DNA of 18,411 bases from Humisphaera sp. (GTDB lineage Bacteria > Planctomycetota > Phycisphaerae > Tepidisphaerales > Tepidisphaeraceae), in NCBI GenBank assembly GCA_025351525.1, contig JANXVV010000553.1, forward strand, positions 1 to 18,411. The letters run 5' to 3'. Of the stretch, positions 1 through 7,404 are shown piece after piece (position 1 is the first letter of the stretch; the number at the start of each line of letters is the position of its first letter). The notes below the pieces were generated by a model that was not told the origin of the DNA, ran no database searches, and saw only the letters and a program-made list of their open reading frames with translations. The translations under genes were made by a program, and so were the position numbers.

Positions 1-102
1 CTGTGTCTTTCGGCCACCGAACGCGCACAGGTCTCGGAGTACCGCGACCTGTGGCACCCCGAGTCTCTGAAAATCGGGAAGTTATTTACGCTGCGTTCGT
101 AA
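1..102 (+). CDS. C-terminal end of an unidentified protein (partial)
   Basis: Frame 1 is open from the first base of the window to a TAA at 100-102, giving 33 residues that end in KLFTLRS. Only the tail is present and I do not recognise it. The next gene starts nine bases after the stop, so the two are probably one transcript. By context it should belong to the same biosynthetic operon as the FkbH-like protein and acyl carrier protein, for example a transferase or polysaccharide enzyme, but the visible residues do not show this. Confidence 0.5.
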   Translation: MCLSATERAQVSEYRDLWHPESLKIGKLFTLRS

Positions 103-111
103 GGTACCGCC

Positions 112-2025
112 GTGAATGAACCGCTGCCTGAATCGGGGCCCGCGCCATTATCCCCGGCCCATTCGCGCGAGGAGACCGATCGCCTCATCGCCGCCGGCGA
201 GTCGACCGCCGCACGAGAAGCGCTTGCTGCTCTCTGGCGTCAATCCTCCGGCCCGGCGACGGCGGGGTTCATCGTCAGCCGCTTCGAAAAACTGCGCGCT
301 CAACTTCCATTCACCTCCTGCCGCGTGGCGATCCTCCGCTCCTTCACGATCGAACCGGTCATCCCGCTGCTTCGCGCAACGGCGTTTGTCGGGGGCATCG
401 ATCTGCACGTTCAGCTTGGCGATTTCGATGTTTACACGCAGGAAATTCTGGAGGGGGGAAGCGCGCTCTATTCGTTCGAGCCGCAGGTTGTCATTCTGGC
501 CGCGCATACGGCGGATGCCGCGCCCGATCTGTGGGAGAATTTTGCCGATCTAAGTGCCGCGGAAGTCGACGCAGCCGTGCGGCGGGTGGGCGGGCACTTT
601 CAGAATCTGCTGAATCTGTTTCGCACCAAAAGCAAGGCCCATCTCATCATCCATTCGCTGCAAACCCCGGCGATTCCCTCAAACGGAGTGTTGGATGCGG
701 GGATGGAAATGGGACAGCGCCAGGCGATCGAATCGATCAATGAAGCCCTCGCGAAGACGGCCCGCGAGACAAACAATGTCTACGTGCTGGACTACAACGC
801 CCTGGTCGCCCGGCACGGCCAGACGCAGTGGGACGACCGGCGAAAATGGCTTTCATCGCGTATGCCGATCGCCGCGCCGCAGTTGATTCACCTCGCCCGC
901 CAATGGATGCGATTCATCCATCCGATCACCGGAAAAGTTGCCAAGGCGATCGCGGTCGATCTCGACAACACGCTCTGGGGCGGTGTGGTCGGTGAAGACG
1001 GGATGGACGGCATCAAGCTGAGTGCGGACCACAAGGGCGGCGCATGGCGGGATGTGCAGCGGGTGCTGCTCGACCTGTATCGGCGCGGCATCATTCTCGC
1101 GATTTGCAGCAAGAATAATCCGGCGGAGGCGATGGAGGCGATCGCGAAACATCCGGGCATGCTGTTGCGGCCGGAGCATTTTGCCGCCGTGCGGACCAAC
1201 TGGAACGACAAGGCGACCAACCTGCGCGAGATCGCGGCGGAGCTGAACATCGGGCTGGATGCCATCGCCTTTCTCGACGACAACCCGGTGGAGCGCGATT
1301 GGGTTCGCCGACAGTTGCCGGAGGTGACGGTGATCGAACTGCCCGCCGAACCGATGGGTTTCGCCGCCGCCCTTCGCGATAGCCCGGTCTTTGAAAGGCT
1401 GTCGCTCTCGACCGAAGACCGCGAGCGCGGCCGTCACTATGCCGAGCAGAGGCAGCGCGCCGAACTGCAACAATCCACCGGCACGATCGAGGATTTTTAT
1501 CGCTCGCTGCACATGAAGGTGGAGATACTTCCCGTCGATGCGCCATCGCTGGCCCGGGCGGCACAGCTCACGCAAAAGACCAATCAGTTCAACCTGACCA
1601 CTCGCCGATATAGCGAAGAGCAGATGGCCGAACTAATGCGTTCGCCGCAGTGGAATTTGATGACGATTCGCGTGGTGGATCGCTTCGGGGACAACGGGAT
1701 TGTGGGGCTGTCGATGATGAAGACCGAGGCCGGGGTGAGCGAGATCGACACGTTTTTGTTGAGTTGCCGCGTCATTGGCCGAACGGTGGAAACGGCTTTT
1801 CTGTCGGTGATCGCGGAGACATCGCGCCGCGCCGGCGCAACGCATTTGACCGGGCGCTTTTTGCCCAGCCCGAAAAACGCGCCCGCCGGTAAGTTTTACG
1901 CCTCGCACGGGTTTACCCTGAAAGCACTTGGCGATCCGCTGCCCGAGGCGGGTGAAACCTGGACTTTCGACCTGCGAAACCGGACGATCGCGTTTCCGGT
2001 GTGGATTGAGAATGTTAAACCGTGA
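112..2025 (+). CDS. FkbH-like HAD-superfamily protein (HAD phosphatase IIIC / FkbH domain)
   Basis: This 637-residue protein has the full FkbH layout. The N-terminal ~270 residues resemble the FkbH-associated SGNH-like domain. A HAD core follows, with motif I DLDNTLWGG (Asp283, Asp285), a motif with Lys334 in CSKNN, and the acidic FLDDNP motif (Asp389, Asp390). The C-terminal GNAT-like domain includes DRFGDNGIVG near residue 523. Characterised FkbH enzymes take 1,3-bisphosphoglycerate, remove phosphate and load the glyceryl group onto an acyl carrier protein. The ACP gene directly downstream supports the same role here, but the actual acyl group is inferred. The GTG start was chosen because AAGG lies about seven bases upstream and the preceding gene ends just before it. 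The stop overlaps the ACP gene's ribosome binding site, so translation is probably coupled. Related pairs occur in polysaccharide and polyketide clusters. Confidence 0.9.
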   Translation: MNEPLPESGPAPLSPAHSREETDRLIAAGESTAAREALAALWRQSSGPATAGFIVSRFEKLRAQLPFTSCRVAILRSFTIEPVIPLLRATAFVGGIDLHVQLGDFDVYTQEILEGGSALYSFEPQVVILAAHTADAAPDLWENFADLSAAEVDAAVRRVGGHFQNLLNLFRTKSKAHLIIHSLQTPAIPSNGVLDAGMEMGQRQAIESINEALAKTARETNNVYVLDYNALVARHGQTQWDDRRKWLSSRMPIAAPQLIHLARQWMRFIHPITGKVAKAIAVDLDNTLWGGVVGEDGMDGIKLSADHKGGAWRDVQRVLLDLYRRGIILAICSKNNPAEAMEAIAKHPGMLLRPEHFAAVRTNWNDKATNLREIAAELNIGLDAIAFLDDNPVERDWVRRQLPEVTVIELPAEPMGFAAALRDSPVFERLSLSTEDRERGRHYAEQRQRAELQQSTGTIEDFYRSLHMKVEILPVDAPSLARAAQLTQKTNQFNLTTRRYSEEQMAELMRSPQWNLMTIRVVDRFGDNGIVGLSMMKTEAGVSEIDTFLLSCRVIGRTVETAFLSVIAETSRRAGATHLTGRFLPSPKNAPAGKFYASHGFTLKALGDPLPEAGETWTFDLRNRTIAFPVWIENVKP

Positions 2026-2035
2026 GGACCGCCCC

Positions 2036-2278
2036 ATGACCGACACGATCGAGACCCAGGTGCTTCAAACGGCTTCCGATATTTTCGGTGTGCCGATCCA
2101 ATCGCTCAGCCTCGACTCTTCGCCGCAGACGGTGGAGGGGTGGGATTCGGTGCAGCATCTGAATTTGATTCTGGCTTTGGAGGAAAGCACCGGCACGCAG
2201 ATCGATCCGGAAGACATCGAGCAGATGAAGACGCTGGGCGATGTGGTGGAGCTGATCCGGTTGAAAAAATCGGTTTGA
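2036..2278 (+). CDS. acyl carrier protein
   Basis: An 80-residue acidic protein of typical ACP length and helical pattern. The phosphopantetheine attachment site is Ser38 in EGWDSVQHLN, and the second half has the usual acidic helix and the IEQMKTLGDVVELI ending. The ATG at 2036 was chosen over upstream in-frame starts because GAGGA at 2024-2028 sits seven bases before it and because the family begins here. That binding site overlaps the TGA of the FkbH-like gene, which indicates coupled translation and a dedicated partner. I infer that it carries the acyl group made by the FkbH-like protein. It is the last gene of its operon: the next gene is convergent. Confidence 0.93.
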   Translation: MTDTIETQVLQTASDIFGVPIQSLSLDSSPQTVEGWDSVQHLNLILALEESTGTQIDPEDIEQMKTLGDVVELIRLKKSV

Positions 2279-2344
2279 CGATGAAGCGGGTCAGGTGCGC
2301 GACATTTCTCGGCAGAATAATGATCGCTGCGCCCCTGCGAAATC

Positions 2345-2392
2345 GACCGGAGTACCGGTCAACGCCGCGGAAAGTGCCACGGAAAGTGCCAC
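2345..2392. repeat. small hairpin and 12-bp tandem duplication between convergent genes
   Basis: Between the ACP stop and the end of the convergent phosphatase gene there is a 6-bp stem, GACCGG/CCGGTC with a 4-base loop (2345-2360). An exact tandem copy of GGAAAGTGCCAC follows at 2369-2380 and 2381-2392. There is no T-run, so an intrinsic terminator is uncertain. No gene is visible here. Confidence 0.4.
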
Positions 2393-2406
2393 GCATCCAC
2401 ATGTGA

Positions 2407-3039
2407 TTACGGCGAAGAAAGGACTTTCGCATAATGTGAAACATCGTTCATCAGCGCCACCCGCGCCGCCGACGGGGTTTTGAAGATCAGCACATTCAGG
2501 CACGCCAGATCCTGCGTCACTTTTTCGCGATAGAGCCGGGGATCGGTTCCGAGCAGGCTGCAAAGCAACAGCCGATTGGTCGCCTTGTGGGAGACGACCA
2601 GCACCGTCTGCCCGGGATGATCGATCGCGATTTGCCGCAGCGCCGGCAGCGCGCGGGCCAGCACCTGCAAGCCGCTTTCACCCCCCGGCGGTGGAGCCAG
2701 GAACGGGTCGGCGTCCCATGCGAGGTAGTCGGCTGCGTACTGCGCCTCAACCTCCGCATGGCGTTTGCCTTCCCACAGGCCGTGATCGATCTCCCGGAGG
2801 TCCGCCACCGGGTGAAGCTCGAGCGGGCGCGATCCCATCGCCAGCGTCGCCGTCTCGATCGCCCGCTTCATCGGGCTGCAGCAGACCGCGTCGATCGTCT
2901 CGCCCGCCAGCCTTTGGCCGAGCGCCATCGCCTGCGCACGGCCTTCGTCCGACAGATCGATGTCCGTCGAACCGGCGAATCGGTCCTCGTTGCTCCAGAG
3001 CGTTCCACCGTGACGGGCGAGTAAAATTCGGGTTGACAT
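2407..3039 (-). CDS. histidine phosphatase family protein (phosphoglycerate mutase-like)
   Basis: The 210-residue protein has the catalytic set of the histidine phosphatase superfamily: Arg9-His10 in LLARHGGT (the phospho-accepting His), Arg59 in CSPMKRA, acidic Glu83 in LREIDHGLWEG, and the second His151 in VVSHKATNRLL. The second position after RHG is Gly-Thr rather than the usual Glu-Thr, a mild deviation. Length fits the small cytoplasmic branch that includes cobalamin-pathway phosphatases (CobC), broad-specificity phosphatases and GpmB-like proteins. Nothing nearby shows which substrate applies. The gene is convergent with the ACP gene and divergent from the racemase-family gene, so it appears to be a single-gene unit. 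The ATG at 3039 has no strong Shine-Dalgarno site. Confidence 0.88.
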   Translation of the reverse strand: MSTRILLARHGGTLWSNEDRFAGSTDIDLSDEGRAQAMALGQRLAGETIDAVCCSPMKRAIETATLAMGSRPLELHPVADLREIDHGLWEGKRHAEVEAQYAADYLAWDADPFLAPPPGGESGLQVLARALPALRQIAIDHPGQTVLVVSHKATNRLLLCSLLGTDPRLYREKVTQDLACLNVLIFKTPSAARVALMNDVSHYAKVLSSP

Positions 3040-3119
3040 GACTGGACGTTATCGCAGACGACGCGCTTCGCAAGTGAGAAGGGTTGCATCATCGCCCACC
3101 CCGCGCCAAGATTGCTTCC

Positions 3120-3800
3120 ATGCCAAAAGATTTAACCGGCCGTAAACTCGGCGTCATTCATGCGTCGCTTATCAGCACACGGGCGGTGCAGAAATATATC
3201 GACGAAATTCTGCCCGGCGTGGAGGTGGTTCACTGGGTCGACGACACGATCCAAAACACCAATTTCGCCTGCGAACCGGGAACGATTCCGAAGAAGAATC
3301 TGTACAAGTTCGTGCAGGCCGCGATGTCGCAGGAAGAGTATGGCGTCGATCTGATTCTGTTGGCGTGCTCCACCTTCAACCGCGCGGTTGAAGTGGCGCG
3401 CCCGATGATCAGCACCCCAATGCTTCAGATCGATCGGCCCATGATGGACCTGGCGGTTCAGACGGGAAAACGCATCGGGCTTTTAGCCACCGTTCCGACG
3501 ACGGTTCCCGCATCGGAACGGCTGCTGAAATTAGCCGCCGACGAAGCCGGTAAGACGATCGAGATCAGAACCCGGCTGTGCGGCGAAGCGTTTCAGATGT
3601 TGAAAGCCGGCCATCCTGAAAAGCACAACGACATGCTGCTGGCGGAGATCGAGACGCTGTCGAAGGAAGTGGATGCGATCGTGTTGGCACAGGTTTCCAT
3701 GACCGCCCTGGAGCCGCATTTGCGGCAGATGAATGTCCCGATTTACAACAGTGGCCGCACGGCGTTCAATCGGATTCGCGAAATACTCGAAGCGATTTAA
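3120..3800 (+). CDS. aspartate/glutamate racemase family protein
   Basis: The 226-residue protein has the two-lobed Asp/Glu/hydantoin racemase pattern: N-terminal GVIHASLIST, first catalytic Cys83 in LLACSTFN, and a second-lobe start at KRIGLLATVPTTV. The position of the second catalytic cysteine reads VLAQVSM (residues 188-194), so only one of the two acid/base cysteines is present. The Ala-Gln-x-Ser-Met form occurs in uncharacterised members of the superfamily, so classical racemisation by a Cys pair is doubtful and an isomerase- or decarboxylase-like reaction is possible. The ATG at 3120 is preferred over an in-frame TTG at 3084 because the conserved fold starts just after it. The gene is divergent from the phosphatase, with an 80-bp gap that must hold both promoters. 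Confidence 0.82.
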   Translation: MPKDLTGRKLGVIHASLISTRAVQKYIDEILPGVEVVHWVDDTIQNTNFACEPGTIPKKNLYKFVQAAMSQEEYGVDLILLACSTFNRAVEVARPMISTPMLQIDRPMMDLAVQTGKRIGLLATVPTTVPASERLLKLAADEAGKTIEIRTRLCGEAFQMLKAGHPEKHNDMLLAEIETLSKEVDAIVLAQVSMTALEPHLRQMNVPIYNSGRTAFNRIREILEAI

Positions 3801-3820
3801 CCGCTAGTGAAGCGTGTCCC

Positions 3821-3976
3821 CACCCTACATAGCCCCCGGCACGCCGGGGGGAACCGTCCCCGGTCGAAACGTCTTAGGGGATTGAAAGGTCTTTGGGAAT
3901 CGAAACGTCTACTGAGGATCGAAAGCGTTTCTTCGATGGACGGTTTCCCCCGGCGGGCCGGGGGCTATGTAGGGTG
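3821..3976. repeat. long inverted repeat (39-bp arms) with degenerate 18-bp tandem units in the loop
   Basis: The arm at 3821-3859, beginning CACCCTACATAGCCCCCGGC, pairs with 3938-3976 at 37 of 39 positions. The 78-base loop holds four degenerate units of about 18 bp built on ATCGAAACGTCT (3863-3880, 3881-3898, 3899-3917, 3918-3935). It resembles a REP/MITE-type palindromic element. It lies downstream of the racemase-family gene, where it may end transcription, and about 45 bp before the cytochrome gene start. Confidence 0.85.
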
Positions 3977-4021
3977 ATTGTGATTTTCTTCGGGCTTGTT
4001 GCGTTTTTAATTTGGAATCGA

Positions 4022-7000
4022 ATGAGATGGATGATCGCATTTTTGATCGGGATGCCATTGGCGGTTGGTGCCGCGCCGATCGAGCTCCGCGACTTTGCCC
4101 GGGATATACTCCCTATCCTTTCGGAGAACTGTTTCAGTTGTCACGGTGCCGGCAAACACAAAAGCGGGCTGCGTCTGGACGCACGGGAACTCGCCACCAA
4201 ACCTCTCAAGTCAGGTGCCACTGCGATTCTGCCGGGGAAACCGGCGCAGAGTGAGCTGGTCAAACGTATCCGCTCGACCGATGACGAGGAGCGGATGCCG
4301 CCGCCGGACAGCGATCATCAACTGACGCCGCAGCAGGTCGAGACGCTGACCCGGTGGATTGCCGAGGGAGCCCCGTATCAGGCGCACTGGGCTTTCACCG
4401 CACCGGCACTGCCGGCCTTGCCGCTCGTCAAAGACCCGAAATGGGGACGCAACCCGATCGACGACTTCATTCTCGCCACGCTTGAAAAAAACGAGATGCA
4501 TCCCTCGCCGGAAGCGGACAGAATTACGTTGCTTCGTCGGCTACATCTGGATTTGATGGGTCTGCCACCCGCCCCCGCCGAGGTGGATGCGTTTCTTGCC
4601 GATACTTCACCCTTGGCTTACGACAGGCAGGTGGATCGCTTGCTTGCCAATCCCCACTACGGCGAGCACTGGGCCCGGCACTGGCTCGACGCCGCCCGCT
4701 ACGCCGACTCCAACGGGTATCAGCGCGACAAGCTTCGCGTGATCTGGCCGTATCGCGATTACGTCATCGGCGCGTTCAATCGCGATCTGCCGTATGACCA
4801 GTTCATCATCGAGCAGATCGCCGGCGATGAACTGCCGCACCCCACGCAGGATCAGATCGTGGCCACCGGGTTTCTGCGCAATTCAATGATGAATGATGAA
4901 GGCGGTGTCGATCCGGAGGAGTTTCGGACGGCGGCGATGTTCGATCGGGTTGACGCGGTCGGCACGGGAATTCTCGGCCTCACTTTACAGTGCGCCCAAT
5001 GTCATTCGCATAAGAACGATCCGCTCACGCAGGAGGAGTATTACAAATTATTCGCCTTTTTAAATGACGCCCATGAAACCCAACCGGTGGTGTATGCCGC
5101 CGATGAATTGACGAAGGTGACGGAGCTGAAACGGCAAATGGGGCAGATCGAATCGGAGTTGCAGCGGTCCATGCCCGATTGGAAAACCCGCGAGGATGAG
5201 TGGGAACGTCTTGTCGGGCAACATCAAACGCACTGGATCGTTCTGCCCACGGAGTATGCGGGGGATTCCGCCGAGCATTGGTACGTGAAGCAGGAGGATG
5301 GTTCGTGGTTGGCGACGCCTTCCGCGCCACGATCCACTGCTTCATTCACCTGGCTTTGCAGGTTGCCGCACGTCACCGGGTTTCGGTTGGAATTGCTGAC
5401 CGATCCCACCCTTCCCGCCGGTGGGCCGGGTTGTTCACCGGCGGGATTGTGCGCGCTGTCGGAGTTTACCGTCGAGGTTGCGCCCTTGGCCGACCCGGTT
5501 CAAAAAGCACGCGTGAAATTTTCGTCGGCCACCTCTGATTTCGATCCGCCCATCAAGTCGTTGGATATCGTTTTTTTAGGCGCCGGAGCTTCGCCGCGCG
5601 TCACGGGCCCCATTCACTTTGCGATCGATGGAGATGACCATTCCGCCTGGGGAATCGATGCGGGTCCGGGTCGCCGCAATCGGGATCGCAAGGCGGTTTT
5701 TCAATGTGAGGTGCCGATTGCCGCCGCCGCGCCGCCGTTCCCGCAGCCGGCGGGAAGCGTCATCACGTTCCACCTCGGACAGAATCACAGCGGCACGGCG
5801 GGGGATGATCGGACTAATTACAACCTCGGCCGATTCAGGATTTCGGCGACGACGGACTCGGGGAACATCGTGGTGGATCAGGTGCCGAAGGAAATTCGAG
5901 ACATACTGGCGATTCGAATCGGCAAACGGACCAAAGCGCAAACGGCTCAACTGTTCAGCTATTGGCGCACCACCGTGCCGGAGTGGAAAGAGGCCAACGA
6001 CCGCATTGAATCGCTCTGGAAACAATGGCCGGTCGCCGGCACCACATTGGCACTTTCCCCGCGTTTGCAGCCGCGCGAGACCCATGTGTTGATTCGTGGT
6101 GATCTGCATTCTCCGGCGCAGATCGTCACCGCCGGCACTCCCGCGTTTCTGCACCCGCTCCCGCCGGACGCAGAACCGAACCGCCTCACGCTCGCCCGCT
6201 GGCTGGTCGATCGTCGATCGCCCACCACCGCCCGCGCGCTCGTCAATCGTGTATGGGCGGCTTATTTCGGCACCGGGCTTGTGGAGACTTTGGAGGATTT
6301 CGGCATCGCCGGGGCCGTGCCTTCACACCCGGAACTGCTTGACTTTCTGGCCTGCGAGTTCATGGATCACGGCTGGAGCATCAAGCACCTGCAGCGCCTG
6401 ATCGTCACCTCCGCCACCTATCGGCAGCGCAGCAACATCGACGCCGTGCCGTATGCGAAAGACCCGTACAACCGCCTGCTGGCGCGCGGAGCGCGATTTC
6501 GCGTCGATGGGGAGACCGTTCGCGATATCGCGTTGTCGGCCAGCGGTCTGCTGAATCTGAGAATCGGTGGCCGCAGCGTCATGCCGCCGGCCCCGGCGTT
6601 TTTGTTTCAACCCCCTGCGAGCTTTGCGACGTTCCCCTGGGTTGAAGAGACGGGGGATGAAAAATATCGGCGTGCGCTCTACACGTTCCACCGCCGATCC
6701 ACGCCGTATCCCGCACTGCAAATTTTTGACGCCCCGAACGGTTTTGCCTCCTGCGTGCGGCGAACCCGATCCAATTCCCCGCTGCAGGCGCTGACTTCTC
6801 TCAACGAGCCGATCTTTGTCGAGTGTGCGAAATCACTGGCGAAACGCGCGATGGTGGAGGGGGGTAAAACCGATGGGGAACGGATCACGTATGCCTTTCG
6901 ATTGGCGTTGGCGCGGGCACCATCCGTGGCGGAAATGATAGAGTTGGTGCTGCTCGTTCAGACGCAGCGCGACCGATTCACCAATGGCGAAATGAAACCG

Positions 7001-7111
7001 ACAGATTTGATCGGGCTCGTGCCGGATCGTACGAACGCGGTCGAATGGGCCGCGTACACAGTGCTCTCGCGCGTGCTTCTCAACCTGGATGAGGCGATGA
7101 CGAAGGAGTGA
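4022..7111 (+). CDS. secreted planctomycete-type cytochrome c protein with DUF1549 and DUF1553 domains
   Basis: A 1029-residue exported protein with the usual planctomycete order. A hydrophobic signal peptide (about residues 3-17) ends near AVGAAP. The PSCyt1 cytochrome domain has heme motif CFSCH (Cys37, Cys40, His41) and the KSGLRLD and MPPP signatures. DUF1549/PSCyt2 covers about residues 140-350 and contains a second CxxCH, CAQCHSHK (Cys324, Cys327, His328). A beta-rich insert spans about 400-640, and DUF1553/PSD1 covers about 720-1029, ending in VLSRVLLNLDEAMTKE. The family is uncharacterised biochemically but is usually paired with DUF1501 proteins and linked to use of complex polysaccharides. 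The next gene is DUF1501, which fits. The ATG at 4022 was chosen because it gives a compact signal peptide; ATG 4031 and GTG 3974 are alternatives. Action in the periplasm is inferred from the signal and heme motifs. Confidence 0.92.
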   Translation: MRWMIAFLIGMPLAVGAAPIELRDFARDILPILSENCFSCHGAGKHKSGLRLDARELATKPLKSGATAILPGKPAQSELVKRIRSTDDEERMPPPDSDHQLTPQQVETLTRWIAEGAPYQAHWAFTAPALPALPLVKDPKWGRNPIDDFILATLEKNEMHPSPEADRITLLRRLHLDLMGLPPAPAEVDAFLADTSPLAYDRQVDRLLANPHYGEHWARHWLDAARYADSNGYQRDKLRVIWPYRDYVIGAFNRDLPYDQFIIEQIAGDELPHPTQDQIVATGFLRNSMMNDEGGVDPEEFRTAAMFDRVDAVGTGILGLTLQCAQCHSHKNDPLTQEEYYKLFAFLNDAHETQPVVYAADELTKVTELKRQMGQIESELQRSMPDWKTREDEWERLVGQHQTHWIVLPTEYAGDSAEHWYVKQEDGSWLATPSAPRSTASFTWLCRLPHVTGFRLELLTDPTLPAGGPGCSPAGLCALSEFTVEVAPLADPVQKARVKFSSATSDFDPPIKSLDIVFLGAGASPRVTGPIHFAIDGDDHSAWGIDAGPGRRNRDRKAVFQCEVPIAAAAPPFPQPAGSVITFHLGQNHSGTAGDDRTNYNLGRFRISATTDSGNIVVDQVPKEIRDILAIRIGKRTKAQTAQLFSYWRTTVPEWKEANDRIESLWKQWPVAGTTLALSPRLQPRETHVLIRGDLHSPAQIVTAGTPAFLHPLPPDAEPNRLTLARWLVDRRSPTTARALVNRVWAAYFGTGLVETLEDFGIAGAVPSHPELLDFLACEFMDHGWSIKHLQRLIVTSATYRQRSNIDAVPYAKDPYNRLLARGARFRVDGETVRDIALSASGLLNLRIGGRSVMPPAPAFLFQPPASFATFPWVEETGDEKYRRALYTFHRRSTPYPALQIFDAPNGFASCVRRTRSNSPLQALTSLNEPIFVECAKSLAKRAMVEGGKTDGERITYAFRLALARAPSVAEMIELVLLVQTQRDRFTNGEMKPTDLIGLVPDRTNAVEWAAYTVLSRVLLNLDEAMTKE

Positions 7112-7379
7112 TTCGTAGCATGGGTTACCAGCCCATGTGTTTAAGAGTGTCTAAATCAAGCGGAACCAAGACTGACTTCCGACGTTCATTGTGGCACGGG
7201 CTTCCAGCCCGTGTTAACGGGTGTGTGCCTAAAAGAGCTTGATCGATGCAGTTTTCAACTTCCAGCCCGCCAACACGGGCTGGAAGCCCGTGCCACGACA
7301 AAGTTTTCAAACTCAGAAGCACAAGGATGTTTTAGAAGCTCTAAAAAAATACATGGGCTGGTAGCCCATGCTACGAATC
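7110..7379. repeat. outer inverted repeat of a nested palindromic element
   Basis: The arms at 7110-7138 and 7351-7379 (core GCATGGGYTACCAGCCCATG) pair at 28 of 29 positions and enclose a second palindrome at 7191-7296. The left arm begins inside the stop codon of the cytochrome gene. A shorter copy of this sequence type recurs at 12441-12511. The whole 293-bp gap between the cytochrome and DUF1501 genes is made of these elements and holds no gene. Confidence 0.88.
7191..7296. repeat. inner perfect inverted repeat nested in the 7110-7379 element
   Basis: The 25-base arm at 7191-7215 (core GGCACGGGCTTCCAGCCCGT) is the exact reverse complement of 7272-7296. A third partial copy, TTCCAGCCCG, lies just before the right arm, at 7260-7269. 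Its position inside the loop of another palindrome suggests insertion of one element into another. Confidence 0.88.
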
Positions 7380-7404
7380 GGTTTCAGTAGAATTTGGAAC
7401 GCCC

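Noticed and set aside
853..1575. 240-codon minus-strand frame
   Set aside because: Antisense to the HAD core of the FkbH-like gene; composition is Arg/His-rich and no domain is visible.
3863..3935. Four spaced repeats resembling a tiny CRISPR array
   Set aside because: The units are contiguous and degenerate, with no unique spacers, and lie in the loop of a palindrome.
3893..4021. Upstream extension of the cytochrome gene frame
   Set aside because: The extension would run through the right arm of the 3821-3976 palindrome and place two hydrophobic stretches before the heme domain; the ATG at 4022 gives a normal signal peptide.
5576..6154. 192-codon minus-strand frame
   Set aside because: Inside the cytochrome/DUF1553 gene on the opposite strand, with no motif.
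7112..7404. Possible small RNA between the cytochrome and DUF1501 genes
   Set aside because: The strong hairpins are explained by repeated palindromic elements that occur elsewhere; there is no promoter or terminator pattern for a separate RNA.
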